Source: JBHIBC01 sp046758905 (lineage in GTDB: Bacteria; Acidobacteriota; Polarisedimenticolia; Gp22-AA2). Taken from it: a stretch of 64,000 nt of DNA. The stretch covers positions 8,518 through 72,517 of the forward strand of contig JBHIBC010000005.1 in NCBI GenBank assembly GCA_046758905.1, in the 5' to 3' direction. This document shows positions 7,849-16,696 of this stretch, piece by piece. The notes below the pieces were generated by a model. It was not told where the DNA came from. It worked only from the letters and a program-made list of their open reading frames with translations, and did not search any database. Each line of letters starts with the position of its first letter. The stretch's first letter is position 1. The position numbers and the translations under genes are program-made.

Positions 7849-9972
7849 ATGAGCGCAGCCCGCCGCGCGAACCGGCTGGCCCGGGAGACCAGCCCCTACC
7901 TGAGGCAGCACGCCGACAATCCGGTGGACTGGTATCCCTGGGGCGAGGAGGCTCTGCGCCGCGCCCGCGACGAGGACCGGCCGATCTTCCTCTCGATCGG
8001 CTACTCGGCCTGCCACTGGTGCCACGTGATGGAACGGGAGTCCTTCGAGAGCGAGGCGATCGCGGCCATCATGAACGAGCGCTTCGTCAACATCAAGGTC
8101 GACCGCGAGGAGCGGCCCGACCTGGACGACATCTACATGGCGGCGACCCAGCTGCTGAGCGGTCAGGGCGGCTGGCCGAACTCGGTGTTCCTGACGCCCG
8201 AGCTGAAGCCGTTCTTCGCCGGCACCTATTTCCCTCCCGACGCGCGCTGGGGCCGTCCCGGGTTCCGCGAGGTGCTGGTGGCCGTCTCGGAGGCCTACCG
8301 CGACAAGCGCAGGGAGATCGGGCGGGTGGCCGAGGAGGTGACCGAGCGGATCCGGCGGCTGTCCGACCTGAAGCCGTCCGCGCAGCGGCTGAGCGCGTCG
8401 TTGCTGAGCCGGGCCTTCGGCGATCTGGCCGGGCGCTTCGACAACCGTGAGGGGGGCTTCGGCGGCGCCCCCAAGTTCCCGCACAGCGCCGACATCTCCT
8501 TCCTGCTCCGCTATCACCGCAGGACCGGCAACCCGGAGGCCCTGCGGATGGCGGTCCTGAGCCTGGAGAAGATGGCCCGCGGCGGCATCTACGACCACCT
8601 CGGCGGCGGCTTCCACCGTTACTCGGTCGACGCCCGCTGGCTCGTCCCCCATTTCGAGAAGATGCTGTACGACAACGCCCTTCTGGCGTGCACCTACCTG
8701 GAGGCGGCCCGCGTCGTGGCGCGGCGGCCGGCGTCGCCCGCCGTCCCGTCCGGCGGCGACGTCGCGGCGGCGACCTTCCGCGAGGTGGCGCGCGAGACCC
8801 TCGACTGGGCGCTACGCGAGATGAGTTCCCCCGAGGGCGGCTTCCACTCCTCCCTGGACGCGGACAGCGAGGGGGAGGAGGGGCGCTTCTACGTCTGGAC
8901 CCCCGCACAGATCGCAGAGGTGCTGGGGGCCCAGGAGGCCTCGCTGTTCTGCGGCCTGTACGGCGTCACGCCCTCGGGCAACCTCGAGAACGGGACCAGC
9001 ATCCTTCACCTCGAGCGTCCGATCGCCGAGGCGGCCGAGGAGTACCGCAGCGACGGGGCGGAGCTGCGGCTGCGGGCGGCCAGCGCCCGCGCTCGGCTCC
9101 TGCAGGCGCGCGAGCGGCGGGTCCGCCCCGGCCGGGACGACAAGATCCTGGGCGACTGGAACGGCCTGATGATCTCCGCGCTGGCGGCGGGCGGGCGGTT
9201 CCTGGAGGAGCCGCGCTATTTGGGCGCGGCCCGCCGGGCCGCGCGGCTGATACTCGACAGGATGCGGCGCGGCGGGCGGCTCCTGCACTCCTACAAGGAC
9301 GGCGATGCTCGCCACCCCGCCTGCCTGGCCGACTACGCCAACGTGGCGGCGGCGCTGCTCGACCTCTACGAGGCGACCTTCGAGCCGGAGTGGGCGCGGG
9401 AGGCGGTCGCCCTGGCGGCTCGGATGATCGACCTGTTCGCGGACGACGCGGCGGGCGGCTTCTTCCTCACCGCCAGGGATCACGAGGCGCTCATCGCGCG
9501 CAGGCGCGAGGGGAGCGACGGCGCCACGCCGGCCGGGAGCTCGGTCGCCGCCCTGGTGCTGCCGCGGATCGCAGCGCTGACCGGGGAGTCCGGCCTCGTC
9601 AGGCGGGCGGAGGCCACGCTGCGGCTGTACGGCGACACGATGGAGCGATTTCCCGCCGCCCTGAGCACCATGCTCTGCGCGCTCGACCAGCATCTGGACG
9701 GGGTGCGCGGCGTGGTGCTGGCGGGACGGGCCGACGACCCGGCGCTGCGGCCGTTCCTGCGGGTCTTCAGTGAGTCCTATCTGCCGAACGCGGTCCTCGC
9801 CCTGGCCGATCCCTCCGACCCGGACGCCGGCAAGGCGATCCCGATCCTCGAGGGCAAGGCCCCCGTCGACGAACGTCCATCCGCCCACATCTGCGAATCG
9901 GGGAGCTGCCGGCCTCCGGTGGCATCGGCGGAGGAGCTGGCCCGGGCCCTGTCGGGCGGCGGGGCGTCGTGA
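7849..9972 (+). CDS. Thioredoxin-domain protein of the YyaL/SSP411 (DUF255) family
   Basis: A 707-residue protein, the family's usual length. The N-terminal thioredoxin-like DUF255 domain contains SACHWCHVM (Cys at about 55-58) after the very conserved [17 protein letters not shown] block. The rest is an alpha/alpha-toroid related to N-acylglucosamine epimerases and glycosidases ([26 protein letters not shown]). The biochemical role of the family is not established; a redox or carbohydrate-linked function is only inferred. No ribosome-binding site precedes the ATG, see the leaderless promoter just upstream. The next gene on this strand has its own promoter, so this is probably monocistronic. 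Confidence 0.92.
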   Translation: MSAARRANRLARETSPYLRQHADNPVDWYPWGEEALRRARDEDRPIFLSIGYSACHWCHVMERESFESEAIAAIMNERFVNIKVDREERPDLDDIYMAATQLLSGQGGWPNSVFLTPELKPFFAGTYFPPDARWGRPGFREVLVAVSEAYRDKRREIGRVAEEVTERIRRLSDLKPSAQRLSASLLSRAFGDLAGRFDNREGGFGGAPKFPHSADISFLLRYHRRTGNPEALRMAVLSLEKMARGGIYDHLGGGFHRYSVDARWLVPHFEKMLYDNALLACTYLEAARVVARRPASPAVPSGGDVAAATFREVARETLDWALREMSSPEGGFHSSLDADSEGEEGRFYVWTPAQIAEVLGAQEASLFCGLYGVTPSGNLENGTSILHLERPIAEAAEEYRSDGAELRLRAASARARLLQARERRVRPGRDDKILGDWNGLMISALAAGGRFLEEPRYLGAARRAARLILDRMRRGGRLLHSYKDGDARHPACLADYANVAAALLDLYEATFEPEWAREAVALAARMIDLFADDAAGGFFLTARDHEALIARRREGSDGATPAGSSVAALVLPRIAALTGESGLVRRAEATLRLYGDTMERFPAALSTMLCALDQHLDGVRGVVLAGRADDPALRPFLRVFSESYLPNAVLALADPSDPDAGKAIPILEGKAPVDERPSAHICESGSCRPPVASAEELARALSGGGAS

Positions 9973-10009
9973 TCGTCGGCGCCCGCGCGCCCGGGGGATC
10001 GGAACGCAC

Positions 10010-10038
10010 TTGACAGGACGGCGGCGGGCGCCTAGAGT
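10010..10038 (+). promoter_or_regulatory. Strong sigma70 promoter for cold-shock gene with ~120-nt leader
   Basis: Consensus TTGACA (10010-10015) and TAGAGT (10033-10038) with the optimal 17-bp spacer. The inferred start near 10045 leaves a leader of roughly 120 nt before the cold-shock ATG. Long leaders that refold with temperature are known for cspA-type mRNAs. Confidence 0.7.
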
Positions 10039-10166
10039 TGCTTGGACTTATCCCCCTTTCCATAGGGTTTTCGGGAGGTCGGCGGCGGGGGAAGGCTGGC
10101 CGTTGGCGCCAGGGCCGCTGAGGCGTCCGGGCCGCCGCAACCGAACAGTCGCAACGGGGGTCTCGT

Positions 10167-10388
10167 ATGGCACGTGGCACAGTGGCGAAGCTGGTCCGGG
10201 ACCGCGGGTTCGGATTCATCCGCGGGAACGACGGCAAGGATGTCTTCTTCCACCGGTCGGGCCTGGTCGGCCTGAACTTCGATGAGCTGGAGCAGGGCCA
10301 GGTCGTCGACTTCGAGGTCGAGTCGGGCCCCAAGGGCCTGCGGGCCTCGAACATCCGGATCTCTGGAGGCCGCGCCCAGGCGGATTGA
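10167..10388 (+). CDS. Cold-shock domain (CspA-like) protein
   Basis: A 73-residue single cold-shock OB-fold domain, a small cytosolic single-stranded nucleic-acid-binding protein acting as an RNA chaperone. RNP1 reads RGFGFI (residues 13-18) and RNP2 VFFHRS (26-31). The beginning GTVAKLVRDRGFGFIR departs slightly from the usual GTVKWFN: Lys-Trp-Phe-Asn is replaced by Lys-Leu-Val-Arg, so one aromatic RNA contact is absent. The gene has its own promoter and long leader, and a GC-rich hairpin directly follows the stop codon, so it is a stand-alone unit. Confidence 0.93.
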   Translation: MARGTVAKLVRDRGFGFIRGNDGKDVFFHRSGLVGLNFDELEQGQVVDFEVESGPKGLRASNIRISGGRAQAD

Positions 10389-10389
10389 C

Positions 10390-10408
10390 CGGGGCGTCGG
10401 CCGCCCCG
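10390..10408 (+). terminator. GC-rich hairpin after cold-shock gene
   Basis: A 7-bp perfect stem (CGGGGCG / CGCCCCG) with a 5-nt loop begins 2 nt after the cold-shock TGA. There is no T-run, so intrinsic termination is plausible but unproved; it may instead protect the mRNA 3' end. Confidence 0.4.
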
Positions 10409-10434
10409 CCCCCAGTCTCCCTCCATCCCATCCC

Positions 10435-11481
10435 TCACGGGTCCACGAGGCGCCGGGTGAAGTCGTTGTACTGCGCCCGCCGCCGGGTGATCCGCGACAG
10501 GTTGAAGCCGCCGGCCGCGACCCGGTAGACGGCGTAACGCTCCGGAGCGCCGGAGCCTTCGGGCGGCGGCGCCGGACCGGCGGTGAAGGCGATCGCTACC
10601 CCCGCCAGCAGGACGGGCTCGGAGGCGCCGAACGGCGCCGTCCGCCGGTCGGTGATCTGGCGTAGGCCCACGCGATCGCGATCCAGCGACAGGACGAACA
10701 GCTGCGCCGGGCGCCCCGCGGGCGAGCGGGCAAAGACGATCGCGCGCTCGGAGAGGAACGCCGGCGCGGCGTCCGAGTAGGCCGTCCCGGGCGGGACGAA
10801 GCCCGGGTCCGGAGGCGCCGCGGCGCTCAGGTCGAGCGCCGCGGCAGACAGGCCCCGCGCGCCGAGATGTCGCAGCAGGGCGAGGCGCTTGCCGTCGCCT
10901 CGATCCGCAACGAAGGCCACCGAGCGGCCGTCGGGCGAGCCCGCGGGCGCCCCCTCGTCGCCGGGGCCGGCGGTCAGGCGCCGCAGGCCCGTGCCGTCCA
11001 GGCCGACCAGGTAGAGGTCCCGGGTCGCGCCGGGCGCGTCCGGATCGGTGCGCGCGAACACGATCCGGTTCCGGCCGAGCGGGGCGGGGTCGGAGTCGGC
11101 CACCCGCGGGCCCGGTGCCGATGCGGGCGCCCTCGGGCCCGGCGCGAGGCGATCGGGAAACAGGGGCCCCGCCGTGCCGGCACCCGGGTCGGCGACGAAG
11201 ATCTCGGGAACGCCCCGGCGGTCCGAGACGAAGACCACCCGCCCATCGGCCAGGCGCGCCGGCATGGCGTCCCGGTAGGAGGGGTCGGAGGCGTCGTCGG
11301 AGCCGATGAGGCGGGCCGCCGGGCCGGAGGCCGCCCTCTCGTAGATCCGCATGGCCCCTCCGCGGTCCGAGACGATCAGCAGGCCCGGCGCGGGCCGGCC
11401 GGCACCGGGCGCGCAGCCGGCGAGCCCCGGGATAAGCGCCGGGAGCAGCACCGTCAGCATGCGGGCGGGCGGCGGGCGCAT
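10435..11481 (-). CDS. TolB-like beta-propeller lipoprotein (PD40 repeats)
   Basis: A 348-residue predicted lipoprotein. The signal peptide ends in the lipobox LAGC at about residue 22. The mature part has repeated TolB/PD40 blades (LLIVSDRGGAMRIYE, VVFVSDRRGVPEIFV, SVAFVADRGDGKRLAL) that resemble the WD40-like propeller of TolB and of S9 peptidases. No catalytic domain follows, so it probably binds a partner in the envelope. A TACGAT box lies 8 nt before the ATG without a ribosome site, like other candidate leaderless genes here. Confidence 0.8.
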   Translation of the reverse strand: MRPPPARMLTVLLPALIPGLAGCAPGAGRPAPGLLIVSDRGGAMRIYERAASGPAARLIGSDDASDPSYRDAMPARLADGRVVFVSDRRGVPEIFVADPGAGTAGPLFPDRLAPGPRAPASAPGPRVADSDPAPLGRNRIVFARTDPDAPGATRDLYLVGLDGTGLRRLTAGPGDEGAPAGSPDGRSVAFVADRGDGKRLALLRHLGARGLSAAALDLSAAAPPDPGFVPPGTAYSDAAPAFLSERAIVFARSPAGRPAQLFVLSLDRDRVGLRQITDRRTAPFGASEPVLLAGVAIAFTAGPAPPPEGSGAPERYAVYRVAAGGFNLSRITRRRAQYNDFTRRLVDP

Positions 11482-11610
11482 CGTCCGGCATCGTAGATCG
11501 GGAGCCTGCGCCTCCGCGACCTTGATCCGCCAGTGAAGGGGCCGTAAACTCGCCGACTCGCCGGCGGGCGCTCCGGGCCTCCCGGGCGCCCGGCGGCCCG
11601 AGGAGGGGGT

Positions 11611-12996
11611 GTGGGGCAGGACCGCGGTCAGTGGGCGTCACGGGTCGGCTTCGTCCTGGCGGTCGCGGGCAGCGCGATCGGTCTGGGAAACCTCTGGAAG
11701 TTCCCCTACGTCACCTGGCAGAACCGCGGCGGCGGCTTCGTCCTCATCTACGTCATCTGCGTCACCGTCGTGGGGCTGCCGATCATGATGGCCGAGATGC
11801 TGATCGGGCGCAGGACCCGCCGGAACCCGGTGGGCGCGATGCGCGCCGCCGCGGGGCCGCGGTGGGTCTGGGTCGGCGGTCTCGGCGTGCTCACCGGATT
11901 CGTCATCCTCGGGTACTACACCGTGGTCGCCGGCTGGACGATCCGCTATTTCTTCCGCTGCCTGGGCTGGAGCCTCGCCGGCTACGCGCCGGGGGCCTCG
12001 AGCAGCGAGGCCTTCGGGGCCTTCGTCGCCAGCGGCGGGGTGCAGATCCTGCTGTCCGCCGTCTTCATGGGCTTCACGATGTCGGTGATCTACGCCGGGG
12101 TGGGCGGCGGCATCGAGCGGGTCGCCCGGCAGCTCATGCCGGTCCTCTTCGGCATCCTGGTCCTGCTCCTGATCAGCGCCCTCACCATGGACGGCGCCGG
12201 CCGGGCCCTCGCCTTCCTGTTCGTGCCGCGGCTCGACGCGCTGCCGGCGCGCGGCGTCCTGGAGGCCCTGGGGCAGGCCTTCTTCAGCCTGTCGCTCGGG
12301 ATGGGGGCGATCATCACCTACGGCTCCTACATGGGACGCGACCAGTCGGTGGTCCGCTCCTCGGTGGCGGTGGTGGTGCTGGACACGCTGATCGCCGTCC
12401 TGGCCGCGGTGATCATGTTCTCGGTGATCTTCTCGACCGCGGGGATGGAGGAGCAGATCGGCAAGTCGACGGCCGGCATGCTGTTCATCACCCTGCCCGA
12501 GCTGTTCTACACGGTGGTCCCGCTGGGACGCCTGCTCGCCCCGCTGTTCTACGTGCTGGTCGGCTTCGCCGCCCTGACCTCCACCATCTCCCTGCTGGAG
12601 GTCATCGTGGCCTACTTCATCGACGAGCTGGGGTGGAGCCGGCGGCGCGCGACGACGCTGTGCGGGCTCGCCTGCTTCCTCCTGACCATCCTGTGCGGGC
12701 TGAGCCTCGGCGCCGCGGGCCCCCTCTCGAACCTCCGGATCTTCGCCGGCAAGAGCGGCCTCTTCGTGACCCTCGACCACTTGGCCTCCAACTGGATGCT
12801 CCCGGTGGGAGGCTTCTTCATCACCCTGGCGGCCGGGTGGATCATGAGCCGCGACGCGACCCGCGGGGAGCTGATCGACGCCACCACGCCGTCCTTCTTC
12901 CGCTACGGCCTGTGGCGGCTGTTCATCCGGTTCCTGGCCCCGGCCTCCGTCGCGGCCATCATCGCCGGCGTGATCGGCGGGATGGATTTCAGCTAG
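11611..12996 (+). CDS. Neurotransmitter:sodium symporter (NSS/SNF) family transporter
   Basis: A 461-residue inner-membrane protein with the 11-12 membrane helices of LeuT-like NSS transporters, which import amino acids or related amines with Na+. The signature of TM1 is clear: RVGFVLAVAGSAIGLGNLWKFPYVTWQNRGGGFVLIYV, in which the unwound GSAIGLGN stretch forms part of the Na+ and substrate sites. Substrate cannot be told. The start is GTG at 11611, preceded by AGGAGGGGG. An S9 peptidase follows 36 bp later on the same strand; uptake of amino acids liberated by peptidases would fit, but this is inference. Confidence 0.93.
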   Translation: MGQDRGQWASRVGFVLAVAGSAIGLGNLWKFPYVTWQNRGGGFVLIYVICVTVVGLPIMMAEMLIGRRTRRNPVGAMRAAAGPRWVWVGGLGVLTGFVILGYYTVVAGWTIRYFFRCLGWSLAGYAPGASSSEAFGAFVASGGVQILLSAVFMGFTMSVIYAGVGGGIERVARQLMPVLFGILVLLLISALTMDGAGRALAFLFVPRLDALPARGVLEALGQAFFSLSLGMGAIITYGSYMGRDQSVVRSSVAVVVLDTLIAVLAAVIMFSVIFSTAGMEEQIGKSTAGMLFITLPELFYTVVPLGRLLAPLFYVLVGFAALTSTISLLEVIVAYFIDELGWSRRRATTLCGLACFLLTILCGLSLGAAGPLSNLRIFAGKSGLFVTLDHLASNWMLPVGGFFITLAAGWIMSRDATRGELIDATTPSFFRYGLWRLFIRFLAPASVAAIIAGVIGGMDFS

Positions 12997-13032
12997 CGCG
13001 GCGCCGGGGCCGATCGTGGGAGGACGTCGGAG

Positions 13033-15189
13033 ATGTCGCGTCGGACGAGTCGACTAGCGGTGCGGCTGATGGCCGCGAGCCTCGTGCTGCTCGCCCAGGG
13101 ATGCGGCCGCAGCGGCGGGCACGCGGGCGGGTCGGGAAGGGTGAACATGCCGGTTGAGCCTCCGGTGGCGGAGAGGGTCCCGCACGTCGAGACGCGCCAC
13201 GGCGAGCGGGTGCGGGACGACTATTTCTGGCTGCGGGACCGCTCGAACCCGGAGGTCGAGCGGTACCTGAAGGCCGAGAACGAGTACACCAGGCGGCTCA
13301 TGCAGCCGACCGAGCCCCTCCAGGACCGCCTCTACAGGGAGATGCTGGCGCGGATCAAGCAGACCGACCTCTCGGTCCCCGAGAGGGAGGGCGACTACCG
13401 CTACTACCACCGGACCGAGGAGGGGAGGCAGTACCGGATCCACTGCCGGAGGAAGGGGAGCCTGGAGGCGGCGGAGGAGGTCATCCTCGACGAGAACGAG
13501 CTGGCCCAGGGCGAGAGGTACTTCCGCCTCGGGGGGCTCGAGGTCAGTCCCGATCACCGCCTGCTCGCCTTCTCCGTGGACACCACCGGCGGCGAGCGCT
13601 ACACGCTCTACATCAAGGACCTGGGGACTGGGCGGGTGCTGGAGGACGGCATCCCGAACACCTACTCGTTCGAGTGGGCCAACGACTCCCGGACCGTGTT
13701 CTACAGCACTCTGGACGAGGCGCACCGCCCGTACCGCCTGCACCGGCACCTGCTGGGGGCGCCGGCCTCCCGGGACGTCCTGGTCTACCAGGAGGACGAC
13801 GACGCGTTCTTCCTCGACATCGACAGGACCCGGAGCCGCAGGTACCTGTTGCTCCAGCTCGGGAGCAACACCACGACAGAGATCCGCTACCTGGACGCCG
13901 ACGATCCGACGGGGAGCTTCAGGCCGATCCAGCCGCGCCGGCACAGACTGGAGTACGCGGTCGAGCACTGGGGCGCTCGCTTCTTCATCCTCAACAACGA
14001 CGGCGCCGTCAACTTCCGGCTCGTCGAGGCCCCGGTCGCCGACCCCTCGATGGAGAACTGGAAGGAGGTCATCCCGCACCGCGACGACGTCCTGCTCGAG
14101 AGCATCGAGGCGTTCGCCGGGCACCTGGCGCTGGTGCAGCGCAGGAACGGGCTGCGGGAGGTGCGGGTGATCGACCTGCCGGCCCGGACCGAGCACACCA
14201 TCGAGTTCCCCGAGCCGGCCTACAGCTTGCGCCTAGGCCGCAACCCGGAGTTCGACACGCGCCTGCTGCGCTTCACCTACGAGTCGCCCGTGACGCCCGA
14301 ATCGGTCTTCGACTACGACATGACCACGCGGGAGCGGACCCTGCTCAAGGAGCAGGAGGTGCTCGGCGGCTACGACCGCACGGCCTACGAGGTGGAGCGG
14401 CTGTTCGCGACGGCGCCCGACGGGGCCCGGGTCCCGATCACCCTGGCGCACAAGAAGGGCCTGAAGCGCGACGGGACCAACCCGCTGCTCCTGTACGGCT
14501 ACGGGTCGTACGGCGCGGTCGTCGACCCGACCTTCTCCTCCAACCGCCTGAGCCTGCTCGACCGCGGCCTCGTCTACGCGATCGCCCACGTGCGCGGCGG
14601 GGGCGCGTTTGGCCGTCCGTGGTACGAGGACGGCAAGATGCTCAGGAAGCGCAACACCTTCACCGACTTCATCGCCTGCGCCGAGCACCTGATCGCGCGC
14701 GGGTACAGCTCCGAGCGACGGCTGGCGATCCACGGCGGCAGCGCCGGGGGCCTGCTGGTGGGCGCGGTGATCAACATGCGCCCCGACCTGTTCAAGGTCG
14801 TGGTGGCCGACGTGCCGTTCGTGGACGTCGTCAACACCATGCTGGACGCGTCGATCCCGCTGACCGCGATCGAGTGGGAGGAGTGGGGTGACCCGCGCGA
14901 GAAGGAGTATTACGACTACATGCGATCGTATTCCCCGTACGACAACGTCGGGGCGAAGGACTATCCGGACCTGCTGATCACCACGAGCCTGAACGATCCC
15001 CGGGTCTCCTACTGGGAGCCCGCCAAGTGGGCGGCCAAGCTGCGCGCCCTCAAGACCGGCGACGGCCTGCTGCTGTTGAAGACCAACATGGACGCCGGCC
15101 ACGGCGGCGCGTCCGGCCGCTACGAGAGGCTCAAGGAGCTCGCCTTCGAGTACGCCTTCCTCCTGAGCCGGCTGGGCGTCGAGCGGTAG
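13033..15189 (+). CDS. S9 family peptidase, oligopeptidase B-like, predicted lipoprotein
   Basis: A 718-residue serine peptidase with an N-terminal beta-propeller and a C-terminal alpha/beta hydrolase. The catalytic triad is visible: Ser570 in HGGSAGGLL, Asp655 in NDPRVSYWEP and His690 in DAGHGGASGR. The C-terminal arrangement (EWGDP, YDYMRSYSPYDN) resembles oligopeptidase B, which cleaves short peptides after basic residues. Unlike cytosolic OpB it begins with a signal peptide and lipobox-like LLAQGC, so it should sit in the envelope. The start has GGAGG 8-12 nt upstream. It may be co-transcribed with the NSS transporter. Confidence 0.93.
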   Translation: MSRRTSRLAVRLMAASLVLLAQGCGRSGGHAGGSGRVNMPVEPPVAERVPHVETRHGERVRDDYFWLRDRSNPEVERYLKAENEYTRRLMQPTEPLQDRLYREMLARIKQTDLSVPEREGDYRYYHRTEEGRQYRIHCRRKGSLEAAEEVILDENELAQGERYFRLGGLEVSPDHRLLAFSVDTTGGERYTLYIKDLGTGRVLEDGIPNTYSFEWANDSRTVFYSTLDEAHRPYRLHRHLLGAPASRDVLVYQEDDDAFFLDIDRTRSRRYLLLQLGSNTTTEIRYLDADDPTGSFRPIQPRRHRLEYAVEHWGARFFILNNDGAVNFRLVEAPVADPSMENWKEVIPHRDDVLLESIEAFAGHLALVQRRNGLREVRVIDLPARTEHTIEFPEPAYSLRLGRNPEFDTRLLRFTYESPVTPESVFDYDMTTRERTLLKEQEVLGGYDRTAYEVERLFATAPDGARVPITLAHKKGLKRDGTNPLLLYGYGSYGAVVDPTFSSNRLSLLDRGLVYAIAHVRGGGAFGRPWYEDGKMLRKRNTFTDFIACAEHLIARGYSSERRLAIHGGSAGGLLVGAVINMRPDLFKVVVADVPFVDVVNTMLDASIPLTAIEWEEWGDPREKEYYDYMRSYSPYDNVGAKDYPDLLITTSLNDPRVSYWEPAKWAAKLRALKTGDGLLLLKTNMDAGHGGASGRYERLKELAFEYAFLLSRLGVER

Positions 15190-15204
15190 GCGGAGCGCGG
15201 TCGC

Positions 15205-15250
15205 GCCGGGGGGCTCGCCCCGGCCCCGCGGGGGCGGGTCCTGCGCCCCC
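15205..15250. terminator. Two tandem GC hairpins between convergent genes
   Basis: Two perfect 7-bp stems, 15205-15224 (GCCGGGG/CCCCGGC, loop 6) and 15230-15250 (GGGGGCG/CGCCCCC, loop 7), fill the gap between the S9 peptidase and the convergent STAS gene. There is no T-run; a bidirectional terminator is inferred from position. Confidence 0.45.
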
Positions 15251-15252
15251 GG

Positions 15253-15588
15253 CTAGAACGACCCGATCGCCTTCGACTCGTTGTCGAAGATCTGGAACAC
15301 CAGATGGAGCTGGACGATCGACAGCACCTGGTAGACCGAGTCGGAGGGGAGCAGCAGCCGGATGTCGCCGCCGCCGGAGGCCGCCCGCTTCTTGCTGGCC
15401 ACGAGCTCTCCGATCCCCGCGGAGTCGATGTAGTCCACGTCCTTGAGGTTCAGGACGATCTGCGTGTGGCCGCCGCGCAGCAGGCCGGCCACCGTCTCAT
15501 CGAGCGCCTTGACCCCGTCGCCGAGCGTGAGCTTCCCCTTCAGATCCACGATCCGGACCTTCCCCGCGTCTCTGACACTGGCCTTCAT
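15253..15588 (-). CDS. STAS-domain anti-sigma factor antagonist-like protein
   Basis: A 111-residue single STAS domain like SpoIIAA/RsbV. Such proteins bind anti-sigma factors or take part in phosphorylation switches; the conserved phosphorylatable Ser is Ser56 in YIDSAGIGELV. The C-terminal VFQIFDNESKAIGSF matches the usual end. The start at 15588 has AAGGAG 6 nt upstream. No kinase of the RsbW/SpoIIAB type is adjacent, so its partner lies elsewhere. A good promoter is present about 90 bp upstream. Confidence 0.9.
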   Translation of the reverse strand: MKASVRDAGKVRIVDLKGKLTLGDGVKALDETVAGLLRGGHTQIVLNLKDVDYIDSAGIGELVASKKRAASGGGDIRLLLPSDSVYQVLSIVQLHLVFQIFDNESKAIGSF

Positions 15589-15676
15589 CGGGTCTCCTTA
15601 CGAATGGCCCCCCGCGGGCGACCGCCGGGCGCCGGGCTCATGCGGATCGATGTCGGCTGGGCACGAGAGCGGGGGA

Positions 15677-15706
15677 AGACTACCCCTTTCGCGCGCCCGC
15701 AGTCAA
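15677..15706 (-). promoter_or_regulatory. Predicted promoter of the STAS gene
   Basis: On the minus strand TTGACT (15701-15706) and TAGTCT (15677-15682), spacer 18 bp, giving a leader of about 80 nt before the STAS start. Confidence 0.5.
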
Positions 15707-15764
15707 TCCGTCCGGGCCCTCGGGCCGGCCGCCGCCGCGGGCCCCGGGGCGCCGCGGGGAAGAC

Positions 15765-16187
15765 ATGCAGCAACTGCTCGCGATCGTCGGCGTCCTGATC
15801 CTCCTGCTGCTGGTCATGCGGGTCTCGCTCGCGAGGCGCGGCAAAAGCTTCGCCCTGCCGGGCGGGGTGACGGCCCTCAACCTCGCGACCGGCGCGCTCG
15901 CCGGGGCCGCGGCGGCCGTGCTGGCCGGGGATCTCGGGCGCCGGGGCGGCGCCGGGCTCCCCGGAGGGGTCGGGGGCGGCTACGCGCTGCTGCACGGGGC
16001 GCTGCTCTCGATCCTCCCTTTCGCCGGGGTCGTCCTCGGCGCCATGGCCGGCTACTTCCTGTGGGGGGGGCTGTGGTCCCGGCTCGTCCGCGGCGGCGGG
16101 GCCGCGGCGCGGGCCTGGCTGCGGCGCTCGCAGTGGGCGGCGATCGCCGCGGCGCTGCTCTACCTGATCCTCCGCCGCCGCGTCTGA
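15765..16187 (+). CDS. Small hypothetical membrane protein
   Basis: A 140-residue protein I do not recognise. Residues 3-20 form an N-terminal membrane helix, followed by hydrophobic stretches at about 32-50, 70-98 and 120-135, so three or four membrane segments. The basic residues after helix 1 (RVSLARRGK) and the C-terminal RRRV suggest cytoplasmic ends. Codon use and lack of stops fit a real gene, but the ribosome site (GGGGAAG) is modest. It is convergent with the ABM gene. Confidence 0.55.
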   Translation: MQQLLAIVGVLILLLLVMRVSLARRGKSFALPGGVTALNLATGALAGAAAAVLAGDLGRRGGAGLPGGVGGGYALLHGALLSILPFAGVVLGAMAGYFLWGGLWSRLVRGGGAAARAWLRRSQWAAIAAALLYLILRRRV

Positions 16188-16225
16188 TCCGCTCCAGGGC
16201 GGGCGCCGCGCGAGGCCCCGGCGGG

Positions 16226-16591
16226 CTAGCCGGCGGGAGCCTCCCGCCGGTCGGTGCTCAGGACGATCTCGTGGATCTCCATGACGTTGGGCCCGGCGAA
16301 CATCTCGGCCGGGGGGCGGTCGCTGTGGGCGGAGCGGAACGACTCGCTGTTCGTCCAGCTCCAGAAATCCTCCTCGGTCTCCCAGTAGGTCTGCACCAGG
16401 TGGTACCCGGGCTCGGCGGTCTCTTTCCACCGTCCGGTCCGGTGGTCGAGCCGCCGCCGGACCGGACGCATGACCAGGTTCTTGATGAATCCGGGAGCCC
16501 GATCGATGAGGTGCGCCCGGTTCCTGAAGCGGTCCTCGAACGCCCGCTCCTGTCCCCTCGCGACGGGGATGCGATTGGTGACGACGAACAC
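16226..16591 (-). CDS. Antibiotic biosynthesis monooxygenase (ABM)-domain protein
   Basis: A 121-residue dimeric alpha+beta barrel protein. FVVTNRIPVARGQERAFEDRFRNRAHLIDRAPGFIKN is the typical ABM beginning, and the YHLVQTYWETEEDFWSWTNSESFRSAH block matches the haem-degrading/quinol monooxygenase-like branch (HmoB-like). Haem degradation is possible but unproved. The start is GTG at 16591, with GGAGGAG 6 nt upstream. A 9-bp hairpin lies at the very end of the gene (16230-16250). Confidence 0.82.
   Translation of the reverse strand: MFVVTNRIPVARGQERAFEDRFRNRAHLIDRAPGFIKNLVMRPVRRRLDHRTGRWKETAEPGYHLVQTYWETEEDFWSWTNSESFRSAHSDRPPAEMFAGPNVMEIHEIVLSTDRREAPAG
16230..16250. terminator. Strong hairpin at the end of the ABM gene
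   Basis: CCGGCGGGA and TCCCGCCGG pair perfectly over 9 bp with a 3-nt loop. It overlaps the last ABM codons and faces the end of the convergent membrane-protein gene. No T-run; terminator role inferred from position. Confidence 0.35.
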
Positions 16592-16696
16592 TGTCTCTCC
16601 TCCTGGATCCGTCCGGATCCCCGAACCCGGGCCGGTGCGCCCGGCGGCCGGCGACGCCGCTCGGATGATATCACCCTCCCCCGCGGCGGGCCGGCG

